Shown: in pieces, positions 34,666-49,024 of the stretch
How the letters are laid out: each line of letters opens with the position of its first letter
How positions within the stretch are numbered: position 1 is the stretch's first letter
Origin: Echinometra lucunter
Taxonomy: Eukaryota > Echinodermata > Echinoidea > Camarodonta > Echinometridae
Reading direction: 5' to 3'
DNA length: 64,000 nucleotides
Assembly: GCA_029962745.1 (NCBI GenBank)
Contig: CM057152.1
Coordinates: 22,959,176 to 23,023,175 of the forward strand
Program-made: the position numbers and the translations under genes
Notes under the pieces: model-generated
The model's input: only the letters and a program-made list of their open reading frames with translations
What the model was told of the DNA's origin: nothing
Databases searched by the model: none

Positions 34666-37600
34666 TTTTTGACAGACCAAGACCCTTAAAGTAATACCCT
34701 AACTTGATAAATGTTGAACATTTATGGTGCACTGACTATACTCGTGATGTCATATTTTTTGCAAACTTTAGAAGAATTTGATTGATCCACACCTTTTTTG
34801 CTGCCAGTAGGGCACAAAAGATATTATTTGCTGTTTTTTTTTTTTTAAATCTCTTCAAATACCATCCACTTACACACACACACACACAAAAAAGAAAAGC
34901 GAGAGGGGGGTTGCTGCTGCATGTGTGACATTAGGGGAAAACGCTCTTTTATTTGAGCATGAACAAAAATGATGCATTATTGCGCAACTAATTATCATAA
35001 GCAACGCAGTAAAAAAAGAACCATGGGGGTTTGCTGTAGGGGTAATTTGCCGATGGATATTCGAGTGAGCCTTTACAATACCATGATACTGGTTTGGTGG
35101 TTAGTTGAAAAGCATAGAAGTGCCATTTTATAGATTGTATAAGAATCCTAATAATGTTATCATTGCACCTCTTTCACCACAACATTTTCCAGTTCTATGT
35201 TACTTGTGACATGGGACGTCACCCGAGCTAATTAGTTTCTTTCAAACCTTTTCAAATCATCCATACAACATGATATTTATTGATACTTTCTTTCATTTGA
35301 TGGAGAGCATTCAAAAGACATATTTTTACCTCTATTGAACACAGTTTATATCTGTCATGGAGAGTGAGTAATGTGGGATTTCCTACAAAGCATGGGAATT
35401 TCTCTGATCGTGTTTGACTTTGGGAACCACAAAGTCTAGTTTTATGAATCAAAAGCATTTGGTTACTAAGGTAAACATGGATTATGTCTCTATCAAATGT
35501 CATGCCCAATTGACTGGGGCCAAAGTTCTTCCATTTCAAGTTGGAAATGGATTCTCATTGCCCGGTCCATTAGGTATTGGTAACGATACCCTTCCCTTCA
35601 AAAAGAAGAAGAAGGAAAAAAAAAGATGACTTTGTCTTCATTTCAATTCAAGTAGACACATCATAAGACCTGACCTCATGAGAGAGATCTCTGAAGTAAT
35701 GGTAGTCAAAAATATTATCCTAAAAACCTTCAATGTTACCAGATATTTCTCCTTTTTGTTGCATCTTTTTTTTTTCATTGGGCACTTTCTTGGATTCTGA
35801 CAGACTTGAATTTCTCGTTGTTAACATTGACCTTATCACTATTTCAGCCAACTGTCAAAGTTATTTTGGGGGTATATTTACATTGAATGTGCTCCATTGC
35901 ATACTATGATACTAATCCCATATTAATCACATATTAAAATGTCTCATGCATCAAGCTTACATTGCCATACCTCTGCCTGTTTTCGTTTTTGTTTTTTGTT
36001 TACGATTGCAAATGTAAAATGATCATAATTTCTCTATGTCTATTACCACTGTTTGGTCTTTGTCTTGATTGTACTATGTTAAGTAATGAACCATGCAGAA
36101 ATAAAAAGTATATAAAATAAGTAAATAAATGGAATAGAAAAAATGGAAATACAGAAAATCACATGATTCCTTTAAGGTTCACCCCACATGTATCCTGTCA
36201 TGTGTGACAATTGTTTTCTCATCAGCCATTCCCCTCTTGTTTCCAACCTTGTACATAAACCTCCCATTTTTCACCCTATAAAAAAAATCTTGACAATGAC
36301 TCATTCAGAGCTGGGAGCTAGCAAATAAAAAAAAACTGAAACCCCCCAAGTCGCATCTCTACTCAAAACAGGACCAACTCCAAACTGCTCCTGACAACAA
36401 TCCGCTCCTACTACAAAACACTGTTACCAGTTATTTTGAGGGCACAGTACTCGGGCGCCGCTTTCACAGGGCTTCCAATCTCCCCTGTGTAGGCTTCTCT
36501 CGTTGTAAACGTTTTAATGAATCTAGTAACATCTGTCCCATTTGAATACCTGTGAATGTATTGATTTATTTGCGATGGCAGAATCTAATTGTAATGTTTG
36601 ATGGCCTGGTACAGATTCCTCTACTGCACCATATGTGCTGCACTGCTTTAGATTGATGTGTTTATAGCAGTATACAATAAAAATTCACAAGCATGTACAT
36701 ATGGGGATATCATCCGTTCTTAAAGAATATGTGGAGTCTGTCTGAATAATAGTGATATTCTCTTACCTTTTTATGCATAAGTAATAGAAATATAAAATTG
36801 TATCTTTTGTACCGAAGCTTTTTTTTGGGGGGGGGGAATGATTGCTAGATCAAAATGCTGTGTATAAAGGGAATTAAACAATACTGAATTCTGAAGAGGG
36901 CTCATGCAAAAGTCATAAAAATTGATGTCATGTATCTTCCGTATCTAGTAACTTTAAAGAGAAGATGAAAACAAAGGAATTTTTCCAACAAAACTTTCAA
37001 ATTTATCACAATGATGCTTTATGTATTGTTTCTAAATAAAGTAACATATTACTTGTTTCTTTTTCTCTTTCCCACCTCTCTTTCTATCTGTCTCACTCTA
37101 CTTGCGGAGAGTTACTAGTGCATTGTGTATTCCTTAACATATTTATTTACATTTGAGAAAAGAAATGACATTTTTCAGAAGCTTAGCACATCTAAACTAC
37201 ACCAACATCATCATCCTTAAGCATTGTATTCTTGAAATTCAAAGGTTTGTGTGAAAGTATTTTGGTCCTGTTCCCAATGGTTTGCTTGATGCTTTTCTCA
37301 GGCTTCATAATTACAAGCCTTAAAATACCAAATGAAGATGACAAGCCATGGAGAACTTCTTTCTTCAATTTTGATCAAAGAGCCATGACAAGAAAAGTAT
37401 TTTTATGGTATGGCAAATAAGAAGCAAAGTGCCCTGAAATTTCTCAAGACTCCATAATCTGATGATACAAAAAAAAAGAAGGCGAAAGGGAATGAGAATA
37501 AGGATTCAATCAAAGACGGCCAGGATGCGTGGGAAAGTTCTTGGTTGAATGAGCTCCTAAGATGGACAGAACTAGAGGATAGGTTTAAGGAGTAGCCTCT

Positions 37601-38601
37601 ATAGCTGAATGGACTCAATGGTGAGAGATATGGGAGCTGAATGTAAAATGGATACAGATGGGCAGAGGGGGGTAGTGGATCTTTTGATTCAACAGGGATG
37701 CTTCCCAGAATGAGGAAACGATTAGCCCCCCCTCCCATGAGATGTGAAAGAAGGAGGGGGCATTAAATATTTTCTGCTAAGTGTTGTATTCAAATCAAGG
37801 TTTTGCTCAGCATGATATGGTCGCTCTTTTTTTTTGTAATTAAGTATAAACAAATGACAAATTAACAAGAATCATGAGATCAATCAAATTACCAGAAAAA
37901 CAAAACAAAACAAAACAAAAACAAAAATAAAGAATATTAAGAAGCAGCATAACAACGATCAAAATATGTAAACAAATAGGGCAGTAAAAAAAAAAGAATC
38001 ATATTTCAAACCTCAATTTACCAAAATGAGCAGCTAGTGTTCCCTTCTTTTTGGAAATTCTGTATTCTATTTCTTTGTTATTCTTTAAGTAGGCTTTAAA
38101 GAGATCAAATAGGGGAGTCTTATTCTGAAATTTACAGATATATATATAAAATATTTCAAACAAAGAAAAATGTATGTAATATATGTATCCCTGTCAAGAC
38201 CAAACATTTTTTCGAAATTGGAAAAGACTAAATTTTTCTTGTCATACTGTCAATTGTTTTTGGCCATACAGTATGGTTGCTCTTTATGAGATATTTGTAG
38301 TTTCCTGTTCTCCTTCTCTCTCTTTCTCTCTCTTTCTCTCTCTCTGTCTTTATATTTCTCCTAATCTTAAGACTGCCCCCTCCATCTTCTTTTTTTTTTA
38401 AACCCACCTCGTGATCTCTCTTCACCCATCCCCTCTGAAGACCTCTCTTATGAATTGAAGCAGTCTCCTGCTACGTAAGATCCTTGACTCCCTTTGAAAA
38501 TCACCCAGGATATGGTTTCAATGCAGATTTGTAAGCCATACCCAGATACATGAACCTCTCCTCTCTCTCTTTCTCTCTCCCTCTTTCTATATTCTATCTA
38601 C

Positions 38602-39165
38602 TTAAAGGGAAAGTCCACCCTGGAAGTTTCACTATTTCAATAAAAGGAGATAAATTTGAACAGCATTTTAAAAAAGAAATGAGCAAAATCGGTAAAAGAA
38701 TAAGAAAATTATACTCCTTTACATTTCTAGTAAATTACTCTCGGCTCTGCAATTGGCAACACTGATGACATCATATGCGAGCAGCTCTCCATTCACTTTG
38801 TACATGAAATTTCACATTTTCTCATTTCTTGGAAGTTACACATTTTCTTACCCTATAGCCACAGTATGTTATGTAAAAAGCTATTCTTCTGAACATACAT
38901 TGACTATGGGGGTTAGAAAATGTGTAACTTCCAAGAAAATTGAGAAAATGTGAAATTTCATGTACAAAGTGAATGGAGACCTGCTCGCATATGATTTCAT
39001 CAGTGTTGCCAATTTGCAGAGCCGAGAGTAGTTCACTAGAAAATGTAAATGAGTGTAATTTTCTTGTTCTTTGACCGATTTTGCTCCTTTCTTTTTTAAA
39101 ATGCTGTTCAAATTTATCTCCTTTTATTGAAACAGTGAAATTTCTAGGGTGACTTTTCCCTTTAA
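38602..39165. mobile_element. TTAA-bounded foldback MITE, family E
   Basis: The element runs from TTAAAGGGAAAGTCCACCCT to the inverse end AGGGTGACTTTTCCCTTTAA. Arms of roughly 250 bp are inverted throughout, with AATTGGCAACACTGATGACA in one arm and ATCAGTGTTGCCAATTTGCA in the other. The centre is near ACATACATTGACTATGGGGG. No transposase. Confidence 0.85.
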
Positions 39166-39420
39166 GTATCCTCTGTCATCTGATGGATAAGAACCAAAAG
39201 ATCACTTCCACGTTCTCCCCATCCCTGTACTGCTATGCATATCTGAAGAGTAGAGTCTTTGCATGATGTGTCAGTGGTCTTAAAGTGACTTAGAAAGCAT
39301 GATTGTTAGCCTGACCCAGCCTATCAAAGTTATCAGATGAGAATTATTCATGATTTGGTTTGTAAATCTTCTGTGGGATTCCAGTGTTGCTGTCTGTGAG
39401 AAAATACTACCAGTCCTTAG

Positions 39421-39448
39421 AGAAAGAGAGAGAGAGAGAGAGAGAGAT
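39421..39448. repeat. (GA)n microsatellite
   Basis: A GA dinucleotide run that is longer in the second copy (48755-48788), as expected for alleles. Confidence 0.9.
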
Positions 39449-39685
39449 GCTCCTGCAGTCTTACAGGAAAATTAGAATAGCAGGTAAAACATACAGGCAT
39501 TTGTATAGCTAGCCAGAACTGATAGCTGGATTATCCACGGGCAGTCATCAGCTGAATACAATTCATTGTTTTACTTATGTATGACAGACAGCACTTGAGA
39601 ACCCTTACAGACTTGTGTCGTAGTGATAGTCATCATAAGCACTGTCCTGCTGAAAAAGGGGGCACCCACTTGTAGTGGGGAGGCA

Positions 39686-40185
39686 NNNNNNNNNNNNNNN
39701 NNNNNNNNNNNNNNNNNNNNNNNNNNNNNNNNNNNNNNNNNNNNNNNNNNNNNNNNNNNNNNNNNNNNNNNNNNNNNNNNNNNNNNNNNNNNNNNNNNNN
39801 NNNNNNNNNNNNNNNNNNNNNNNNNNNNNNNNNNNNNNNNNNNNNNNNNNNNNNNNNNNNNNNNNNNNNNNNNNNNNNNNNNNNNNNNNNNNNNNNNNNN
39901 NNNNNNNNNNNNNNNNNNNNNNNNNNNNNNNNNNNNNNNNNNNNNNNNNNNNNNNNNNNNNNNNNNNNNNNNNNNNNNNNNNNNNNNNNNNNNNNNNNNN
40001 NNNNNNNNNNNNNNNNNNNNNNNNNNNNNNNNNNNNNNNNNNNNNNNNNNNNNNNNNNNNNNNNNNNNNNNNNNNNNNNNNNNNNNNNNNNNNNNNNNNN
40101 NNNNNNNNNNNNNNNNNNNNNNNNNNNNNNNNNNNNNNNNNNNNNNNNNNNNNNNNNNNNNNNNNNNNNNNNNNNNNNNNNNNNN
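39686..40185. other. Assembly gap of 500 N
   Basis: Exactly 500 undetermined bases with the left flank repeated to the right, as at the first gap. Frames across it are unknown residues. Confidence 1.
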
Positions 40186-40205
40186 TTTACATCATACCTC
40201 ATACT

Positions 40206-43200
40206 CAAATTTTTTGGCCAACTCTTGACTTTTTATGAGAAGATTAGCCAAAATGCATTGATTTCGATTGAAAAATCACAAATTTTAATGTTATTCTTCT
40301 TAGAATTCTACTCTCGATCATATATCAATTTTTTTTTACCATTGTGTAATCACTTTAAGCAATCAAGGCCTTTACCACAAACATGTGAGGTATCATCATT
40401 GATATCACATTTGGGGAACATCCTGGCAGCATAGATTATTTGCTCTCTGCATGCCAAAATATTGTATGGGTGAGGGCAAGAGGGGGGGGGGGGGGGTGAG
40501 AGCCAGATGGACAGGGGAGGGGGGTGTGTCAGCTACAAACTGCCCTGATCAAGAATTTACTATGCTTTGTAAAATATTTGCTCTACTAGTAGGCCTTGTG
40601 AATAATCTTATATTTCTGGAATGCAAGTTACTTTCACCTCTCTTCTGCACTCAGATACACTTGAATTGTGTGCTTTTATTTGGCATCAAAAGAGATGACA
40701 AAATTTTGGGGGGAGGGGGGGGGGGGGGGGAGGAGGGTTCATGTTCACTTTTTACCATTCTTTATAAGGGATTTGAAAATATGCGAATGTGTTCCGATTG
40801 ATTGAATTACAGCCAAGAACTACATCAAACAATTAAATTATTCTAATTCAATAAGATATCATGTTTTGCCAGGAATGGAGACGACAATAACAAGGTTTAT
40901 TTGTATCAAAATGTTTTGATATGTTTGATTGTTCTCAGTGTTACATGTATTGAGGGCCAGTGATATGCAAAGGCTTTAGTGGATTACATGTAGCTATTCA
41001 GTGGAATCAATTCAAGATGATTCAGTACATTTCTTTCACATTGTTTCAACCATAATATGTATTCTTTGATTTCTAACAGTTATTTTATTTACACCTAACT
41101 AGGACTTTCAGTGTATCAGTGATTGTGATTCAGTTTTGCTATTAAAAGACAAGAGACAGTAATATTTTAAAAATGGTAATGAAAGTTTCCATTCATGCAT
41201 GTGTTGTAGCATTGTGTGAAAGAAAAAAGCAAGTTGTGATTTGCCTAGCAACTGTACACTTAGCATCAACAACATAAACATTTGTAATCTTTTCAGTTTT
41301 GACTTATTATGTTTTCATTATGGTGATATGGGTTTTGAAGTATAACATGGAATATACATTATTTATTGATCAGAGATATCATGCAAATTGTGCGATTTTT
41401 TTTTTTTTTCTATCCTGACTAGAATCTTAGTGAAAGCTGTAAATATTGGAGAGTTTAGCTAGTCATTGGAACTAAGAGGATATGCAGCCTTGCTACATAT
41501 ACTGCCAAAGCATTAAGCCTTTGAGGCATGGTATTTGATAAAGCTGATTATAAAGCCTACATGTTCATGCAGTGTTGATTTCTCTTAAAATCTTGGGAAA
41601 GTTGAAGATTCATACCAAAAGAATTGAAATTAGGCATTTTGTCCTTTTGCCAATTTTGATGCGTAGGTAGTTTCAGATAGGCATATATCATTTCAGTTCA
41701 ATTGCTTATGTAAGGAATTAATTGCTGGCCTTTTTGGATCTGTTAGGAATTTGTTTAATAGTAGTGTAACATTTTGTCTGTTGAGAATCAGATGGTTGTT
41801 TAACTTATACTTTGATAAGAGAGTTGACAGCCTTATGAGCTGGAAGCAAACAAGGTCATTAAAGCTGGTCTCTAATTTTTTGTATCAAATAGAGAATTAG
41901 CATTGAACTGATCAACTGTAGTCTTGCGTTGTTCGCCATGCATAACAAAAAGAGATATATGTATGTGAGATTGTATGATATTCCTTCCATGGATTCTGAT
42001 GAATTTTATGTAAATGTCTGAGAGAAACGCAATAAAACGGTAAACTCAGCGGTACACCATGACCCCTCCACGCCAACGGACCTCCATAAAAGATATAGAG
42101 CACCTTGTTGTGTTTGTGCGGGCAAATGGAATTCCCATTGTTTTTACGCATGTGCAGGCACTGTGCGATGCTGCGTTGATACTGTTTTGGGGACTGAAAA
42201 CTAAAGTTTTGACATTTTGATTGTAAAATAAACACACATAAATTACTTTTATTTAATATCCTATACATCATAAAGTTTTATGATACAATCTTTTATATCA
42301 TCTGGCAATGAATTGAAATAGTGAAAGATATTTTTCTGAGATTTACCAGAACTAGAAACCAGCTTTCAGCATTTCATTATGCATGATTCTGTATAAATGC
42401 CTGGCTTCTATACAAGTGGAGAATCCCATTTATATTCCAATTTCATTTGATTTCTTGAATTCTGATACGCATCCCTCTGAGTAAGGATTTCATTGATAAG
42501 CTTGTCTGCTACACAGTTAGTCATTAGTTCATTCATTCACCGCTCCTTCATCACTGGATCACAGAGTTAGGCAATCTCAACTCCTGGGTGCTTCCAGGAG
42601 GTTCCCACGTCACTGCATAGTTAGTCGTAAGTGATGCTTCAATTGAGTCCGTGGCCACACTTGACAAAATCTGTTTTCTCTACTCTCTTTTTTCTTCCTT
42701 TCGCTAATCCTCTCAAAGCCCTTTATCCAAATAGTTCGTATGCATTTCACTCATTCACCTGTTCCCCCCCTTCTTCTATTCCTCCTCAAATAGAAACTGA
42801 AAGGGTGAAAGAGATTTTCAATAGTGATGCTAGCGATTAGTCAGGTAGTGTTATTAATAGTGGTAGAAATCCACCCATGGGAATCAGCAAGGCTGATCCT
42901 ATTGTAAAATTGTCCTTATTTCTGTGTAAAGGTATTGCTTAACATGTGGCCTAAGTGGGACATGAACAGAATTTTCCCATCGTTTGTTATGATACATCAG
43001 CGTTGTAGAGGCGATACCTTTCTTGAGAAAGCATGTTCAAATTAGTTATGATCCTTTTTGTTGTCAGAACAATCCTGTAATTGATATAGATGTCATAACT
43101 TTTTTAATAAAGATTGAATCTCAGTCTGTCCTTCCATTCTTAGCAAATGAAATTAAGTATGATGAATTGGTCTTCTATTTGTTTTCTGGTTTTGGTTTTG

Positions 43201-46200
43201 ATAGGTCGGCTCACTAAGGGATTTGCTAATTTTCCCACGTCCAGAACTCTGAGAAGGTCCTTGGCAAAGCATGAGACATTGTAGTCTTTATGAGCACCAC
43301 AATTAAAACTCACAGTGCGTGAAAGAACGAGACTCCTCAATGCTTCTGTAATTGGAGTTTAATAGACATTTATAGAAAGAAAAAGCTCCCCTGGGTTGCG
43401 ATTGGTGTATTTGATCAGATCATCGAGGGGTAAAAACCAGTATTGTAGTTCATGGCCTATCCATGTTTGTATCTAGTCTGCAGGTACATGTACTTAAAGA
43501 TTAGAAATGTTTAAAGCTTGTGTACCATTTTGGTAGCAATAGAACATTGGCATAAAACATGTTAGATATAGCACCGCATTGTTTCCTTGAACCAGAAGAT
43601 GCATCATGCAAGATCATGTGCTATTCCATCCCTGATTTGCGGTAAATTTAGTTCAAATATCTGAAAGGAACGCTAGATTGCGGTCTTTTGCGATATACAC
43701 TGCCATCACTGGGACTCTTCCACCGCGACAGCTTGCTGTACAATAACCACAGTGCTTCATTTTGGAGATACCCAGTTTGTCACACGTACTGAATCTTATA
43801 GGGTATAAACAAGGTGCAGTTGCTGTGTAACGCAAGTTGATAGTGCTGGAGTTACATTTCTGTCCCAATACCTAAACATTTTTTTGCCTCTCAGTTGTAA
43901 ACTTACACTCCTTAGTAGCTTAGATTATGCCCCGGAGTTTATGAGTAGATATCTTGCTATTTGCCACTCAGAGCAAAGAAACTGTGCTAGAAGTTTTTGA
44001 CACAGACCAAGGACCCTTACAGTAATACCCTAACTTGATAAATGTTGAACATTTATGGTGCACTGACTAGCCTCGTGATGTCATATTTTTTGCAAACTTT
44101 AGAAGAATTTGATTGATCCACACCTTTATTTGCTGCCAGTAGGGACAACACAAGAATATTAATTTAGCCTGTTTTTTTTTTTTTTTAAATCTCTTCAAAT
44201 ACCATCCCTTACACACACACACACACAAAAAGAAAGCGAGAGGGGGGGTTGCTGCTGCAGTGTGACATTAGGGGAAAAACGCTCTTTTATTTGAGCATGA
44301 ACAAAATGATGCATTATTGCGCAACTAATATCATAAGCAACGCAGTAAAAAAAAGAACCATGGGGGTTTGCTGTAGGGGTAATTTGCCGATGGATATTCG
44401 AGTGAGCCTTTACAATACCATGATACTGGTTGTGGTGGTTAGTTGAAAAGCATAGAAGTGCCATTTTATAGATTGTATAAGAATCCTAATAATGTTATCA
44501 TTGCACCTCTTCACACACAACATTTTCCAGTTCTATGTTACTTGTGACATGGGACGTCACCCGAGCTAATTAGGTTCTTTCAAACCTTTTCAAATCATCC
44601 ATACAACATGATATTATTGATACTTTCTTTCATTTGATGGAGAGATTCAAAAGACATATTTTTACCTCTATTGAACACAGTTTATATCTGTCATGGAGGA
44701 GTGAGTATGTGGGATTTTCCTACAAAGCATGGGAATTTCTCTGATCGTGTTTGACTTTGGGAACCACAAAGTCCTAGTTTTATGAATCAAAAGCATTTGG
44801 TTACTAAGGTAAACATGGATTATGTCTCTATCAAATGTCATGCCCAATTGACTGGGGCCAAAGTTCTTCCATTTCAAGTTGGAAATGGATTCTCAATTGC
44901 CCGGTCCATTAGGTAGTGGTAACGATACCCTTCCCTTCAAAAAGAAGAAGAAGGAAAAAAAAAGATGACTTTGTCTTCATTTCAATTCAAGTAGACACAT
45001 CATAAGACCTGACCTCATGAGAGAGATCTCTGAAGTAATGGTAGTCAAAAATATTATCCTAAAAACCTTCAATGTACCAGATATTTCTCCTTTTTGTTGC
45101 AATCTTTTTTTTTTCATTGGGCACTTTCTTGGATTCTGACAGACTTGAATTTCTCGTTGTTAACATTGACCTTATCACTATTTCAGGCCAACTGTCAAAG
45201 TTATTTTGGGGGTATATTTACATTGAATGTGCTCCATTGCATACTATGATACTAATCCATATTAATCACATATAAAATGTCTCATGCATCAAGCTTACAT
45301 TGCCATACCTCTGCCTGTTTTCGTTTTTGTTTTTGGTACGATTGCAAATGTAAAATGGTCATAATTTCTCTATGTCTATTACCACTGTTTGGTCTTTGTC
45401 TTGATTGTACATGTTAAGTAATGACACCATGCAGAAATAAAAGTATATAAATAAGTAATAAATGAATAGAAAAATGGAAATACAGAAAATCACATGATTC
45501 CTTTAAGGTTCACCCCACATGTATCCTGTCATGTGTGACAATTGTTTTCTCATCAGCCATTCCCCTCTTGTTTCCAACCTTGTACATAAACCTCCCATTT
45601 TTCACCCTATAAAAAAAATCTTGACAAGTACGCATTCAGAGCTGGGAGCTAGCAAATAAAAAAAAACTGAAACCCCCCAGTCGCATCTCTACTCAAAACA
45701 GGACCAACTCCAAACTGCTCCTGACAACAATCCGCTCCTACTACAAAACACTGTTACCAGTTATTTTGAGGGCACAGTACTCGGGCGCCGCTTTCACAGG
45801 GCTTCCAATCTCCCCTGTGTAGGCTTCTCTCGTTGTAAACGTTTTAATGAATCTAGTAACATCTGTCCCATTTGAATACCTGTGAATGTATTGATTTATT
45901 TGCGATGGCAGAATCTAATTGTAATGTTTGATGGCCTGGTACAGATTCCTCTACTGCACCATATGTGCTGCACTGCTTTAGATTGATGTGTTTATAGCAG
46001 TATACAATAAAATTCACAAGCATGTACATATGGGGATATAATCCGTTCTTAAAGAATATGTGGAGTCTGTCTGAATAATAGTGATATTCTCTTACCTTTT
46101 ATGCATAAGTAATAGAAATATAAAATTGTATCTTTTGTACCGAAGCTTTTTTTTGGGGGGGGGGAATGATTGCTAGATCAAAATGCTGTGTATAAAGGGA

Positions 46201-48750
46201 ATTAACAATACTGAATTCTGAAGAGGGCTCATGCAAAAGTCATAAAAATTGATGTCATGTATCTTCCGTATCTAGTAACTTAAAGAGAAGATGAAAACAA
46301 AGGAATTTTTCCAACAAAACTTTCAAATTTATCACAATGATGCTTTATGTATTGTTTCTAAATAAAGTAACATATTACTTGTTTCTTTTTCTCTTTCCCA
46401 CCTCTCTTTCTATCTGTCTCACTCTACTTGCGGAGAGTACTAGTGCATTGTGTATTCCTTAACATATTTATTTACATTTGAGAAAAGAAATGACATTTTT
46501 CAGAAGCTTAGCACATCTAAACTACACCAACATCATCATCCTTAAGCATTGTATTCTTGAAATTCAAAGGTTTGTGTGAAAGTATTTTGGTCCTGTTCCC
46601 AATGGTTGCTTGATGCTTTTTCTCAGGCTTCATAATTACACAGCCTTAAAATACCAATGAAGATGACAAGCCATGGAGAACTTCTTTCTTCAATTTTGAT
46701 CAAAGAGCCATGACAAGAAAAGTATTTTTATGGTATGGCAAATAAGAAGCAAAGTGCCCTGAAATTTCTCAAGACTCCATAATCTGATGATACAAAAAAA
46801 AAGAAGGCGAAAGGGAAATGAGAATAAGGATTCAATCAAAGACGGCCAGGATGCGTGGGAAAGTTCTTGGTTGAATGAGCTCCTAAGATGGACAGAACTA
46901 GAGGATAGGTTTAAGGAGTAGCCTCTATAGCTGAATGGACTCAATGGTGAGAGATATGGGAGCTGAATGTAAAATGGATACAGATGGGCAGAGGGGGGTA
47001 GTGGATCTTTTGATTCAACAGGGATGCTTCCCAGAATGAGGAAACGATTAGCCCCCCCTCCCATGAGATGTGAAAGAAGGAGGGGGCATTAAATATTTTC
47101 TGCTAAGTGTTGTATTCAAATCAAGGTTTTGCTCAGCATGATATGGTCGCTCTTTTTTTTTGTAATTAAGTATAAACAAATGACAAATTAACAAGAATCA
47201 TGAGATCAATCAAATTACCAGAAAAACAAAACAAAACAAAACAAAAACAAAAATAAAGAATATTAAGAAGCAGCATAACAACGATCAAAATATGTAAACA
47301 AATAGGGCAGTAAAAAAAAAAGAATCATATTTCAAACCTCAATTTACCAAAATGAGCAGCTAGTGTTCCCTTCTTTTTGGAAATTCTGTATTCTATTTCT
47401 TTGTTATTCTTTAAGTAGGCTTTAAAGAGATCAAATAGGGGAGTCTTATTCTGAAATTTACAGATATATATATAAAATATTTCAAACAAAGAAAAATGTA
47501 TGTAATATATGTATCCCTGTCAAGACCAAACATTTTTTCGAAATTGGAAAAGACTAAATTTTTCTTGTCATACTGTCAATTGTTTTTGGCCATACAGTAT
47601 GGTTGCTCTTTATGAGATATTTGTAGTTTCCTGTTCTCCTCTCTCTCTTCTTCTCTCTCTCTTCTCTCTCTCTGTCTTTATATTTCTCCTAATCTTAAGA
47701 CTGCCCCCTCCATCTTCTTTTTTTTTTAAACCCACCTCGTGATCTCTCTTCACCCATCCCCTCTGAAGACCTCTCTTATGAATTGAAGCAGTCTCCTGCT
47801 ACGTAAGATCCTTGACTCCCTTTGAAAATCACCCAGGATATGGTTTCAATGCAGATTTGTAAGCCATACCCAGATACATGAACCTCTCCTCTCTCTCTTT
47901 CTCTCTCCCTCTTTCTATATTCTATCTACTTAAAGGGAAAGTCCACCCTGGAAGTTTCACTATTTCAATAAAAGGAGATAAATTTGAACAGCATTTTAAA
48001 AAAGAAATGAGCAAAATCGGTAAAAGAATAAGAAAATTATACTCCTTTACATTTTCTAGTAAATTACTCTCGGCTCTGCAAATTGGCAACACTGATGACA
48101 TCATATGCGAGCAGCTCTCCATTCACTTTGTACATGAAATTTCACATTTTCTCAATTTTCTTGGAAGTTACACATTTTCTTACCCTATAGTCACAGTATG
48201 TTATGTAAAAAGCTATTCTTCTGAACATACATTGACTATGGGGGTTAGAAAATGTGTAACTTCCAAGAAAATTGAGAAAATGTGAAATTTCATGTACAAA
48301 GTGAATGGAGACCTGCTCGCATATGATTTCATCAGTGTTGCCAATTTGCAGAGCCGAGAGTAGTTCACTAGAAAATGTAAATGAGTGTAATTTTCTTGTT
48401 CTTTGACCGATTTTGCTCCTTTCTTTTTTAAAATGCTGTTCAAATTTATCTCCTTTTATTGAAACAGTGAAATTTCTAGGGTGGACTTTCCCTTTAAGTA
48501 TCCTCTGTCATCTGATGGATAAGAACCAAAAGATCACTTCCACGTTCTCCCCATCCCTGTACTGCTATGCATATCTGAAGAGTAGAGTCTTTGCATGATG
48601 TGTCAGTGGTCTTAAAGTGACTTAGAAAGCATGATTGTTAGCCTGACCCAGCCTATCAAAGTTATCAGATGAGAATTATTCATGATTTGGTTTGTAAATC
48701 TTCTGTGGGATTCCAGTGTTGCTGTCTGTGAGAAAATACTACCAGTCCTT

Positions 48751-48790
<40 letters not shown>

Positions 48791-49024
48791 TCCTGCAGTC
48801 TTACAGGAAAATTAGATTAGCAGGTAAACATACAGGCATTTGTATAGCTAGCCAGAACTGATAGCTGGATTATCCACGGGCAGTCATCAGCTGAATACAA
48901 TTCATTGTTTTACTTATGTATGACAGACAGCACTTGAGAACCCTTACAGACTTGTGTCGTAGTGATAGTCATCATAAGCACTGTCCTGCTGAAAAAGGGG
49001 GCACCCACTTGTAGTGGGGAGGCA
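40206..49024. repeat. Second copy of the 8.8-kb duplicated segment, starts after N gap
   Basis: Collinear with 30877-39685. The first 20 bases after the gap (40186-40205) do not match well. It contains family R copies (about 41905-42265 and 43515-43995) and a second family E foldback. Differences are mostly homopolymer and microsatellite lengths, single substitutions and a short replaced stretch near 43692 relative to 34362. Confidence 0.9.
47930..48497. mobile_element. TTAA-bounded foldback MITE, family E (duplicate)
   Basis: Same element as 38602-39165 at the equivalent place in the duplicate, with intact TTAA edges. Confidence 0.85.

Larger units (their letters stand above)
30877..39685. 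repeat. First copy of an 8.8-kb duplicated segment, ends at N gap
   Basis: Collinear and near-identical with 40206-49024, ending exactly at the second gap. It contains two copies of repeat family R, a TTAA foldback (38602-39165), G-runs (31149-31160 and 31379-31392), a CA run (34873-34887) and a GA run (39421-39448). No supported exon. Confidence 0.9.

Noticed and set aside
39623..40238. Frames of 187-201 codons
   Set aside because: They span the second 500-N gap and contain no real sequence of note.
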